Source: Megasphaera geminata F0357
GTDB lineage: Bacteria > Bacillota > Negativicutes > Veillonellales > Megasphaeraceae
Direction of reading: 5' to 3'
Length of the DNA stretch: 61,250 bases
Assembly (NCBI RefSeq): GCF_000239275.1
Contig: NZ_JH417570.1
Coordinates: 1 to 61,250 of the forward strand
This document shows positions 35,075 to 43,445 of the stretch, piece by piece (positions within the stretch are counted from its first letter, which is position 1; each line of letters starts with the position of its first letter). The notes beneath the pieces are model-generated. The model was not told where the DNA came from, did not search any database, and worked only from the letters and a program-made list of their open reading frames with translations. Position numbers and translations under genes: made by a program.

Positions 35075-37446
35075 ATGTTGACGGAACGTATTCAAATGGC
35101 GAAAGATAATTACGTAAACAGTAAACCCCATATTTCGTATGAACGGGCGAGAATTTGGACGGAAGCGTATAAAAAGACTGAGGGAGAACCGGTGATTATA
35201 CGAAGAGCCAAGGCTTTCGGCGCCGTTTGTGAACAGTTGGCGGTTACTATCTTTCCCGGAGAGTTAATTGTCGGTGCCGTCGGTGAGTTTCGCAAGTGCG
35301 GTATTCTGACACCCGAATTTTCTTGGACATGGGTAGATGCGGAAATGGACAGTTTTTCTGAACGCGTACAGGATCCTTACGAAATGACCGATGAACAGCG
35401 GCAATTTGTGCGTAATCATATATTCCCCTATTGGCGGGGAAAATCCCTTGAAGAGGCATATTTGGCGCAGCTGCCGAAAGAAATCGCAAAAGTTGCCGTT
35501 GATACGGGTATTATTGATATTGATTCAAAATGGCGGCAATCTGTCGGTGAAATTACGCCGGACTATGAAGACGGATTATTTCCTAAAGGATTACGCGGCA
35601 TTATTGAAGAGTGCAGGGCGAAAAAAAGTAAGTTAAACCTTTCATATCCGGGGGATCGGGAAAAAAGAGAGTTTTATGATTCGGTTATTTTAGTAAGCAA
35701 GGGATTGATTACACTGGCCCGCCGTTATGCCGACAAAGCCGAATTGACGGCAGAAACTGAAAAGGACAAAGAGCGTAAGCGTGAGTTGATGGATATTGCT
35801 CGCATTTGCCGGCGTGTTCCCGAATTTTCTCCCGCATCATTTTTCAGGAAGCTTTACAGATGATCTGGTTCTATCAACTGGGCGGAATCTTGATGGAAAA
35901 TCCCCTTTCTTTAAATCCCGGTCGGTTTGATCAGTATATGTACCCGTATTATCAATATGACGTTCGGCATAAGCTTCACAGTAATGAAGAAATTTTGGAG
36001 CTTATTGAATGTTACTGGTTGAAATTATCTGAATGGGTCTGGACTATTTCAGCTAATACAGCCGATTTTTTTGCCGGCTATAACCAGTTTCAGAATCTTA
36101 CTGTCGGAGGTTGTGATCGGGACGGTAAAGATGTTACGAATGAACTCAGTTATTTAGCGTTGAGAGCAACTTCGGAGTTAAAGACACACCAGCCGGGGCT
36201 TTCTGTTCGAATATCCAGAGACAGTCCGCGTGAGTTTATCGATGCTGTTATGGAGTTGGTCGCACAGGGAACGGGATTTCCGGCTATTCACAGTGATAGA
36301 ACCGGATATCGCATGTTGAAAAATTTAGGATATGAAACGGAAGATGCGCGCGATTGGAATAATTGCGGTTGTGTTGTGCCGCACTTCCGTAAGACTTTTG
36401 AATGGACCAGTACCGTTAACGTCAACTTCAGCGGTGCTCTGGAATATGCTACCAACGGTGGAAAAAGCCGCCTTACGGGCAAACAGATGGGCCTTGCTTT
36501 AAACAGATCCCGTAAGTTTAAGACATATGAAGAACTGGAAGCCGCGTTTTTCAAACAGTTTGATAATTTAATTGAAATTTCCGTTGCAGGCACGCTCGTT
36601 GCTCAGAAATTACAGAAGGAAATGATTCCGCGCCCCCTGTTTTCCGCTTTGTTCGGGGAATGCCTTGAGTCGGGACGGGATCTGGTGGAGGGCGGGGCCA
36701 AATATAATATTGGGCCGGTGCTTACGGGTATCGGACTGGCGGAAACGGCGAACAGCCTTGCTGCAATTAAACAACTCGTTTACGTTGATAAAGTTTGCAC
36801 TGTAGATGAATTGTTAACGGCTCTTGATCATAACTGGGAAGGATATGAAAAGCTGCGGGTCTTGGCTGTCGGAGCGCCTAAGTACGGCAATGATAATGAT
36901 TTCGTAGATGATATTGCCCGTAAGATAGCTAATCATTTCAACGAAAAGGCAAGTACGTATACTGATATTTACGGGAGCCGATTTGTCAGCGCTTTTATGG
37001 GTATTTCCAACTTTATCCCGACCGGTCGTGTCATTGGAGCCACCGCCAGCGGCAGAAAAGCGGGAACTCCAATTTCGGAGGGGGTTTCACCGGTCGCGGG
37101 AACGGATATATCTACGCCGTTGGCAGTTATGAAATCGGCGGCAAAAATGAATCAGGATATTCATTCCGGCGGTACGTTGCTGAATATCAGACTGGGGCAT
37201 GAGCTTGTTAATACGAAACGAGGACGCAGCAGCCTTGCTGCCGCCGTCCTGGCGTTTTTTGATCTGGGCGCCTTCCATGTCCAATTCAATACGCTGTCTA
37301 CGGAAACATTGCTTGATGCGCAGGCCCATCCGGAAAATTACAAAGATTTACTGGTCCGTGTCGCCGGCTACAGCACTCAGTTCGTACACTTGTCGAAAAC
37401 ACTGCAGGACTCGATTATACGCAGGAGCGTACATAATGCCTTCTAA
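35075..37446 (+). CDS. Glycyl radical enzyme of unassigned substrate (frameshifted)
   Basis: An oxygen-sensitive radical enzyme of about 790 residues in the pyruvate formate-lyase/diol dehydratase superfamily. The glycyl loop LLVRVAGYSTQFVHLSKTLQ is canonical (radical Gly codon 37366-37368). The thiyl loop reads NNCGCVVP (catalytic Cys codon 36370-36372); the Glu two residues after Cys in glycerol, choline, hydroxyproline and isethionate enzymes is Val here. Two frames, 35075-35863 and 35806-37446, join if one T is added to the T5 run near 35846, giving PASFFQEALQMIWFYQL. It overlaps its activase gene by 11 nt. Codons look AT-richer than neighbours, which hints at transfer. Confidence 0.88.
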
Positions 37447-38339
37447 AGGGAAGGTGCTTCAGTTACAGCATTATTCGCTTAATGACGGGAGCGGCATCCG
37501 GACGATCATTTTTTTCGCAGGCTGTCCTTTGCGCTGCAAGTGGTGTGCGGAATCCGGAAGGATTCAGTACGAAAAATCATATTATGTACGATTCGACCCG
37601 CTGTACCGCTTGCGATGAATGCCGCGCCGCCTGTCCGATAGGTCTGGCACCGGACCTGAATGATGAAAAAGTAAGACGGAATTGTACCGGATGCGGTGCT
37701 TGCGTGACCGTATGTCTTACAGGGGCGCGGAGGAACAGTCTTTATGAAATAACCGTCGAGGAGGCAGTATCCGCATTGGAGCCGCAGCGTATATTTTTTG
37801 AACAGTCAGGTGGCGGAGTGACTTATTCCGGCGGTGAGTGTACACAGCAGGCAAAATTCCTGTGCGATTTATCACAGACAATGTATGATCTGGGGATCAG
37901 TCAGACGATGGAGACAAGCGGTTATTTTGAATTGGACAGGATTCGGCCTGTTTTGGAACGAGTGGATTTACTGTTCATTGATATTAAGATGATGGATAGA
38001 GAGCGGCATAAATACTATACCGGTGTAGATAACACGCTTATTTTGAAAAATATACGCACGCTCGGAGCGGAGGAAAAACAAATTGTTATCCGTATTCCGT
38101 TAATCATGGGGGTAAACGGGGATGATGAAAATGTGAAAAACACGGCGGCTTTTGTCAAACGATACCTTCCGTATCCTAAAATAGAACTGTTGCCGTATCA
38201 TGAGTATGGCAAAGATAAGTACCGACAATTGGGATTGGTATATGAAAATACCGGATTCCGCACTCCTTCGGCAGAAGAATTGGAGAAATGTGAAAATATC
38301 ATACGTTCACAAGGAGTGGAAATGATTTCCTATAAGTAG
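37436..38339 (+). CDS. Glycyl radical enzyme activating enzyme (frameshifted)
   Basis: A ~300-residue radical-SAM activase that abstracts hydrogen from the partner's glycine. It begins KGKVLQLQHYSLNDGSGIRT and has the radical SAM motif GCPLRCKWC. An insert carries two ferredoxin-type clusters, CTACDECRAACP and CTGCGACVTVC, as in activases of non-PFL glycyl radical enzymes. The frame breaks near 37549: removing one G from GCGGAAT gives CKWCANPEGFSTK, the expected CxNPE motif, so a 1-nt insertion is inferred. Translation is probably coupled to the upstream enzyme by the overlapping start. Confidence 0.88.
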
Positions 38340-38383
38340 TAAAAACGAGTCACTGCAGAAGGTGCCGGTTCTGCTTTGAAAAG

Positions 38384-38470
38384 ATAACACCGTACCATAC
38401 GTAATTGATGTGTACCCGGAATTTCGGATGCATTAATCATTAAGTAAACACATGTATGGTACGGTGTTAT
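38384..38470. terminator. Long palindrome, bidirectional terminator
   Basis: Perfect 17-bp arms (38384-38400 and 38454-38470) with an inner 6-bp stem ATGTGT / ACACAT, lying between the convergent activase and cupin-HTH genes. ATTTT follows on the + side and an A/T-rich TTTTCAAAG-type run on the minus side. Confidence 0.75.
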
Positions 38471-38480
38471 TTTCGTGCGT

Positions 38481-39050
38481 TCAATATTTCATCAGATTTT
38501 GAAATATGACATCTTCCTTCGTTTCGTTGGCATAGGTATGGTGGATATTACAGGGGAAATTAATTTTTGCGGGGGCCTCGAGATGAAAGGTTTTATCTTC
38601 CAATAGTAATGTAAGCGTGCCCTTCGTCACGACTATATATTCTTCCACCATCTCCCTGTGGGGTTCTGAACGATGTATTGTATCGGGCTTGAGGATAATA
38701 TAAAAATACTCGAAACCGCGGATCGGTGAAAACGGAAAGGTATTATAGAGAATCATGGAGCGGTTTTCATTGTAAATCGGCGGTATCTCCGTAGTAATAT
38801 GTACCGGTTTATAATTTTGTTCCGGTTCATTAAGCAAGGTGGAAAGAGAGACTTGTAAACCCTTGGCAATTTTCCACAGGACGGAGATCGTCGGGACGGA
38901 GACGCCGCGTTCGATCTGTCCCAGCATTGTCTTGCTTACGCCGGTAATTTCGGCTGCATTATCTAAGGTTAAAGATCGTTCTTGTCTGATTTTTTTTAAT
39001 ACACGCCCTATTTCGTTAACAGGATCATAGGCATCGCCGGTATTGATCAT
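38481..39050 (-). CDS. XRE-cupin transcriptional regulator
   Basis: A 189-residue regulator with an XRE helix-turn-helix at residues ~12-65 (LKKIRQERSLTLDNAAEITG, then MLGQIERGVSVPTISVLWK) and a C-terminal cupin_2 sensor (RSEPHREMVEEYIVVTKGTL, then HHTYANETKEDVI) with the metal-type His/Glu pattern partly kept. Such proteins control small-molecule catabolism or transport in response to a ligand. It is 4 nt downstream of the transglycosylase gene and probably shares its promoter. It faces the glycyl radical enzyme pair and may regulate it; this is inference. Confidence 0.88.
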   Translation of the reverse strand: MINTGDAYDPVNEIGRVLKKIRQERSLTLDNAAEITGVSKTMLGQIERGVSVPTISVLWKIAKGLQVSLSTLLNEPEQNYKPVHITTEIPPIYNENRSMILYNTFPFSPIRGFEYFYIILKPDTIHRSEPHREMVEEYIVVTKGTLTLLLEDKTFHLEAPAKINFPCNIHHTYANETKEDVIFQNLMKY

Positions 39051-39054
39051 TGCG

Positions 39055-39807
39055 TTATTCTCCTTGTTTTTGCAGATGTATATTTTCTCTATACGCTGTC
39101 TCAGCCTGACTGCGCGTGATCATATCCTGGCTTACCATTTGCTCAAGCACTGTTTTCTGACGAGCTTTGGCGCCGCTGTAGTTTTCAAAAGGATTGTAGT
39201 AGGTAGGCGCTTGGACGAGACCGGCGAGCATGGCCGACTGAGCCAGTGTCAAACTTTCCGTGTCAATACCGAAGTAGATGCGGCTGGCCTGATTAATCCC
39301 GGTCGCGTTAGCGCCGAAATAGGCCGTATTCAGGTAGATGGCCAGGATTTCATCTTTTGTATAATTCCGCTCCAGCAAAATGGCCAGGAAAAGTTCGCGT
39401 CCTTTACGTGATAACGTCTGCTCTTGCGAAAGAAAGGAATTTTTAATGACCTGCTGACTCAGTGTACTGCCCCCTTCAACGGTTTCTCCGGAATAGACAT
39501 TTACTGCCGCTGCGCGGATAATGCCGAAGGGATCGACGGCACCGTGTTCATAAAAGCGTTTATCTTCAACCGCGACGATTGCCTGTTTTAAAGATTTCGG
39601 AATTCGGTCGGGGTGTACGTACCCGTGTATTGAGTTGATTTTTCTCTGCATTGATTCACGAAAATGAATATATGGCGATACAGAGTGGCCGTCTTCCGTT
39701 TCATTTGCCGCGGCGGCTGTCGGTTTATAGGTTCTGTCCGTTATATGGTTCCAGGCCATAGTCGCGGTGAATGCAACGATGAAGAAGAGAATATATTTTT
39801 TCTTCAT
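39055..39807 (-). CDS. mtgA: Monofunctional peptidoglycan glycosyltransferase (GT51)
   Basis: A 250-residue enzyme that polymerises lipid II in the periplasm. One N-terminal anchor helix (KKKYILFFIVAFTATMAW) is followed by the GT51 domain: AIVAVEDKRFYEHGAVDPFG (catalytic Glu in EDKRFY), EGGSTLSQQVIKN, RKGRELFLAILLERNYTKDE and AIYLNTAYFG. No transpeptidase domain follows, unlike class A PBPs. Gene symbol by analogy with MtgA. The SD AGGAGGG lies upstream; the stop is 4 nt before the cupin-HTH gene. Confidence 0.88.
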   Translation of the reverse strand: MKKKYILFFIVAFTATMAWNHITDRTYKPTAAAANETEDGHSVSPYIHFRESMQRKINSIHGYVHPDRIPKSLKQAIVAVEDKRFYEHGAVDPFGIIRAAAVNVYSGETVEGGSTLSQQVIKNSFLSQEQTLSRKGRELFLAILLERNYTKDEILAIYLNTAYFGANATGINQASRIYFGIDTESLTLAQSAMLAGLVQAPTYYNPFENYSGAKARQKTVLEQMVSQDMITRSQAETAYRENIHLQKQGE

Positions 39808-39827
39808 AAGCCCTCCTATATGGACGA

Positions 39828-39856
39828 ATTATATCATATTGTAGTATAAACCGCAA
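39828..39856 (-). promoter_or_regulatory. Promoter of the transglycosylase-regulator pair
   Basis: On the minus strand, TTGCGG (39856-39851), 17-bp spacer, perfect TATAAT (39833-39828), 20 nt before the start codon. Confidence 0.7.
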
Positions 39857-39924
39857 AAATAAGCGATTTTTGTTTTCCATGAGAAAATGATCGGAATTTT
39901 TTGGATAAAATAATATACAAAATA

Positions 39925-39954
39925 CTTGAATAAAATATCATAAAGGTGTATACT
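39925..39954 (+). promoter_or_regulatory. argG promoter with an ARG-box-like operator
   Basis: TTGAAT (39926-39931), 17-bp spacer, TATACT (39949-39954). The -35 lies inside CTTGAATAAAATATCATA (39925-39942), which matches the Bacillus ArgR/AhrC box CATGAATAAAAATTCAAG at 13 of 18 positions. Arginine repression of argG is inferred. Confidence 0.65.
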
Positions 39955-40018
39955 TTTACTCATCATAGCGGCCGATATTGTTTCGACCCAAGCCGAGATA
40001 ATGAAAGGAGTATGGAAA

Positions 40019-41245
40019 ATGAATGAGATTAAAAAGATTGTCTTAGCGTATTCCGGAGGGTTGGATACGTCCGTGATTATACCGTGGTTGAAAGAAAACT
40101 ACAAAGGCGCCGAAGTCATCGCGGCCTGTGCCGATGTGGGCCAGCCTGACGATTTTCCGGCCATTGAAAAAAAGGCTTATGCGTCCGGTGCGTCTAAGGT
40201 CTATATCATGGATATAAAAAAAGAATTTTTGGAAGAGTATGTTTGGCCCGTCGTTAAAGCGGGTTGCGTCTATGAAGGTAAATATCTTCTCGGCACATCC
40301 TTTGCGCGGCCGCTTATCTCCAAAAAACTTGTTGAAGTTGCCAGAAAGGAAGGAGCCGATGCCATTGCCCACGGCGCGACCGGTAAGGGAAATGACCAGG
40401 TCCGGTTTGAGCTTACGGTCAAAGCGCTGGCGCCGGACATCAAGCTGATTGCACCTTGGAGAATGTGGCATATTAAATCAAGAGAAGATGCCCTTGCATA
40501 TGCGGCTGCACATAATGTTCCCATTGCCCATCAAACGGAAGGAGAACCGTAACCGTACAGTATGGACTGGAATATCTGGCATCTCAGCCATGAAGGAGCG
40601 GATTTGGAAAACCCGGCGAATGCGCCGAAAGATATGGTTTATATGGTAACGACACCTCCCGAAAAAGCTCCGGATATGCCGGAATACGTGGAAATAGGCT
40701 TTGAAAAAGGCATTCCCGTTTCCGTTAACGGAGAGAAAATGGGTGCCGTTGAGCTTTTGACGAAACTCAATGCCGTCGGAGCGAAAAACGGTATAGGCAT
40801 TGTCGATATTGTCGAAAACAGACTCGTCGGCATGAAGAGCCGGGGCATTTATGAAAACCCCGGCGGTGCCATCATCATGTATGCGCACAAAGAGCTGGAA
40901 TACCTTTGTCTTGATCGGGCGACGATGCACTGCAAAGAACAGCTTGCCGGCAAATATGCGGATCTCGTTTATGACGGTATGTGGTTCTCCACCTTACGGG
41001 ACGCTTTGGCGGCCTTCGTCGACGTGACGCAGGAAACGGTTACGGGCACTGTCCGGTTGAAACTGTATAAGGGCAATATTATCAGTGCCGGATCGACGTC
41101 GCCGTATTCCTTATATAGCGAAGAATTTGTCACGTTCGGTGAAGACGAAGTGTACAACCAAAAAGATGCGGAAGGTTTCATCAACCTCTTCGGCTTACCC
41201 CTCAAAATGAAAGCCATGATGATGCGGAAAACGGAGAAAAAGTAG
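40019..41245 (+). CDS. argG: Argininosuccinate synthase, interrupted by a 6-bp duplication
   Basis: Joins citrulline and aspartate with ATP to argininosuccinate. The ATP loop [17 protein letters not shown] and later blocks [13 protein letters not shown] and [17 protein letters not shown] are conserved; total length ~408 residues is normal. An in-frame TAA at 40550-40552 splits it (183 residues from the upstream ATG, then 41 kDa-family continuation from ATG 40562 in the same frame). The stop arises from a tandem copy of AACCGT (40545-40550, 40551-40556); removing one copy gives HQTEGEPYSMDWN without any frame change. ATG 40019 is 8 nt after AAAGGAG. Confidence 0.9.
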
Positions 41246-41270
41246 GGGAACGGTACCGGTTGAGAATATC

Positions 41271-41298
41271 GGCCGGAGGCTGCAATCAGCCTCCGGCC
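41271..41298. repeat. Perfect GC-rich hairpin between argG and argH
   Basis: GGCCGGAGGCTG (41271-41282), loop CAAT, and the exact complement (41287-41298). There is no T-run, so it is more likely an mRNA-stability or factor-dependent element than an intrinsic terminator. The SD of argH begins 11 nt later. Confidence 0.75.
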
Positions 41299-41320
41299 CC
41301 GTTGTGAGAGGAGTTTTTCT

Positions 41321-42754
41321 ATGAAATTGTGGGGCGGTCGATTTACAAAGGCGACGGATAAAGCGGTAGAAGAATTTAACGCTTCCGTTCAATACGACTG
41401 CAGAATGTATGCCGAAGATATTTGCGGCAGCATCGTCCATGCGACGATGCTTGCCAGAGAAGGTATTATTTCCGCGGACGACAAGAATGCCATTGTGCAC
41501 GGACTGAAAGAGATTTACAGGCAGATTGAAGCCGGTGATTTTGAATTTTCCGCGGCGCTGGAGGATATTCATATGAATGTTGAACAGCGCCTTACCGAAG
41601 CCGTCGGTGAAGCCGGCAAGCGTCTTCACACGGGACGTTCCCGGAATGACCAGGTCGCCTTGGATACACATTTATACGTCCGTAAGGAAATTACCGGACT
41701 TGCTGAACTTCTCGTCCGTTTTCAAAAGTCTCTCTTGGCGGCGGCGAAAAAGAACAGCGATGTTATCATGCCCGGATATACTCATTTGCAGCGGGCCCAG
41801 CCCATTCTCTTCAGCCATCATATGATGGCCTACTTTTCCATGGTTTCACGGGATTTCAAGCATTTGCGGTTTGCCTGGCACATGGCCGATATGATGCCGC
41901 TCGGAGCGGGGGCGCTTGCCGGCACTACCTATCCGCTGGATCAGACTTATGTGGCTGAGCGGCTCGGCTTCGCGTCAATTTATGAAAACAGTCTTGATGC
42001 GGTCAGCGACAGAGATTATATTATTGCTTTTCTCGAATTTGCTGCCGGCACGATGCTGCATTTGAGCAGACTTTCTGAAGAGCTTATTCTCTGGTCGACA
42101 GCGGAATTCGGTTTTATTGAGCTGGATGATGCTCATTGCACGGGATCATCGATTATGCCTCAGAAGAAGAATCCCGATATCTGTGAGCTCGTGCGCGGTA
42201 AAACCGGCCGCTTCTACGGACATCTCATGGGTGTTCTGACGATGATGAAAGGCATTCCGCTTGCCTATGACAAAGACATGCAGGAAGATAAGGAAGGCCT
42301 TTTTGATGCCGTTGATAATCTTAAATTTGCGCTTACCGTTTATGCGGATATGATTGACGGCATGATCGTCAACGGTAAACGGACGCGTCAGGTGTTGGAA
42401 GAAGATTTCTCCAACGCCACGGATATGGCCGATTATCTTGTAAAAAAGGGGCTGCCTTTCAGAGAGGCTCACGCGGTTGTCGGCAGAGCCGTTCGTAAAT
42501 GTATCGAAAGAGGGATCGTTTTACAGGATCTCAGTTTGGATGAATTACAAGCTATGAATCCCCTATTCGGTGCAGATATCCATCATTATCTTTGTATAGA
42601 GACGTGCGTCAGGCAACGGAAAACTTATAACGGCACAGCTCCCGAATCAATAGCGCGGCAGTGTGCGGCAGCTGAAACGGTCCTTGAGGAAGAGTGCCGG
42701 CAGATAGATATATGGACGGCTGTCACAAATCGTGTGTATGCCGTTTTACAATAA
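41321..42754 (+). CDS. argH: Argininosuccinate lyase
   Basis: Cleaves argininosuccinate to arginine and fumarate. The 477-residue fumarase-superfamily protein begins MKLWGGRFTKATDKAVEEFN and carries TGRSRNDQVALDTHLYVRK, PGYTHLQRAQPI with the catalytic His, and the flexible signature loop GSSIMPQKKNPDICELVRGK with the catalytic Ser. The C-terminus is slightly longer than the common ~460. It follows argG by 75 nt with a hairpin between. Intact, unlike argG. Confidence 0.95.
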   Translation: MKLWGGRFTKATDKAVEEFNASVQYDCRMYAEDICGSIVHATMLAREGIISADDKNAIVHGLKEIYRQIEAGDFEFSAALEDIHMNVEQRLTEAVGEAGKRLHTGRSRNDQVALDTHLYVRKEITGLAELLVRFQKSLLAAAKKNSDVIMPGYTHLQRAQPILFSHHMMAYFSMVSRDFKHLRFAWHMADMMPLGAGALAGTTYPLDQTYVAERLGFASIYENSLDAVSDRDYIIAFLEFAAGTMLHLSRLSEELILWSTAEFGFIELDDAHCTGSSIMPQKKNPDICELVRGKTGRFYGHLMGVLTMMKGIPLAYDKDMQEDKEGLFDAVDNLKFALTVYADMIDGMIVNGKRTRQVLEEDFSNATDMADYLVKKGLPFREAHAVVGRAVRKCIERGIVLQDLSLDELQAMNPLFGADIHHYLCIETCVRQRKTYNGTAPESIARQCAAAETVLEEECRQIDIWTAVTNRVYAVLQ

Positions 42755-42790
42755 ACGTATTATTTTTTCCTACTATTCTCCTGATTCTTG

Positions 42791-42819
42791 TTGCAAGAAC
42801 AAAGAATATATGATATTAT
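42791..42819 (+). promoter_or_regulatory. Promoter of the first rubredoxin gene
   Basis: TTGCAA (42791-42796), 17-bp spacer, TATTAT (42814-42819). The 5' leader is AT-rich (TTAATTAATAATAATAATT). Confidence 0.7.
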
Positions 42820-42877
42820 ACAGACAGATAGTTAATTAATAATAATAATTAGTTGATAAAATCAGGAGGAATTAAGA

Positions 42878-43036
42878 ATGGATAAATACGAATGCACAGT
42901 ATGCGGTTACATTTATGATGAAGCTGAAGGCGATCCCGATAACGGTGTAGCCGCAGGTACCAAGTGGGCCGACTTGCCGGAAGATTGGGTATGTCCCGTA
43001 TGCGGCGTAGATAAGGATTCTTTCAATAAATTGTAA
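42878..43036 (+). CDS. Rubredoxin, first copy
   Basis: A 52-residue one-iron electron carrier. Cys6, Cys9, Cys39 and Cys42 ([20 protein letters not shown] and DWVCPVCG) bind the Fe; the length and short loop resemble the Megasphaera/Clostridium rubredoxins. In anaerobes rubredoxin serves peroxide and superoxide reductases and flavodiiron proteins; none is adjacent. SD AGGAGGAATT. A near-identical copy lies 330 bp downstream, each with its own promoter and terminator. Confidence 0.97.
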   Translation: MDKYECTVCGYIYDEAEGDPDNGVAAGTKWADLPEDWVCPVCGVDKDSFNKL

Positions 43037-43053
43037 TAATAAAGCACTTCCTC

Positions 43054-43123
43054 TTACTGAAAAAGTGAGATGACCTCAAAAAAGTCCGACTCTTTGGGGT
43101 CACCTCAAAGGGGAGTGTTTTTT
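43054..43123 (+). terminator. Large structured terminator after the first rubredoxin
   Basis: The core stem TGACCTCAAA (43071-43080) / TTTGGGGTCA (43093-43102) is extended by TGAG/CTCA and by an outer CACTTCC / GGGGAGTG pairing, then TTTTTT. It is more elaborate than other terminators in the window. Confidence 0.8.
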
Positions 43124-43127
43124 GTAT

Positions 43128-43155
43128 TTGACGGCCCGGTTTAACGTGGTATGAT
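43128..43155 (+). promoter_or_regulatory. Promoter of the second rubredoxin gene
   Basis: TTGACG (43128-43133), 16-bp spacer, TATGAT (43150-43155), immediately after the preceding terminator. Confidence 0.7.
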
Positions 43156-43207
43156 TAATTTGGTCGTTTTATTATCGGTTCTTTGTATTTTTAGGAGGTA
43201 AGTAAAA

Positions 43208-43366
43208 ATGGAAAAGTATGAATGCACAGTATGCGGTTACATTTACGATGAAGCTGAAGGCGATCCCGATAACGGTGTAGCTGCAGGTACTAAGTGGGCC
43301 GATTTGCCGGAAAGTTGGGTGTGTCCCGTATGCGGCGCGGATAAAGACGCGTTCGTGAAACTCTGA
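43208..43366 (+). CDS. Rubredoxin, second copy
   Basis: A 52-residue rubredoxin differing from the first copy at only about six positions (for example E for D at 2, S for D in [12 protein letters not shown] for V after CG, and an AFVKL end). All four Fe-binding Cys are kept. The nucleotide identity across the first ~100 bases is nearly complete, pointing to a recent tandem duplication. It is separately transcribed, and followed by a perfect terminator and then an FMN enzyme. Confidence 0.97.
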   Translation: MEKYECTVCGYIYDEAEGDPDNGVAAGTKWADLPESWVCPVCGADKDAFVKL

Positions 43367-43390
43367 GGCAAGATTAGACGCACTGCGGAA

Positions 43391-43425
43391 AAACTGCTAT
43401 CATATTTTTATGATAGCAGTTTTTT
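43391..43425 (+). terminator. Terminator of the second rubredoxin gene
   Basis: A perfect 14-bp stem AAACTGCTATCATA / TATGATAGCAGTTT with a T4 loop and a T-rich tail. The next gene starts 21 nt later, with its SD inside the tail region. Confidence 0.92.
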
Positions 43426-43445
43426 CTATGACAGGAGATGATGGA

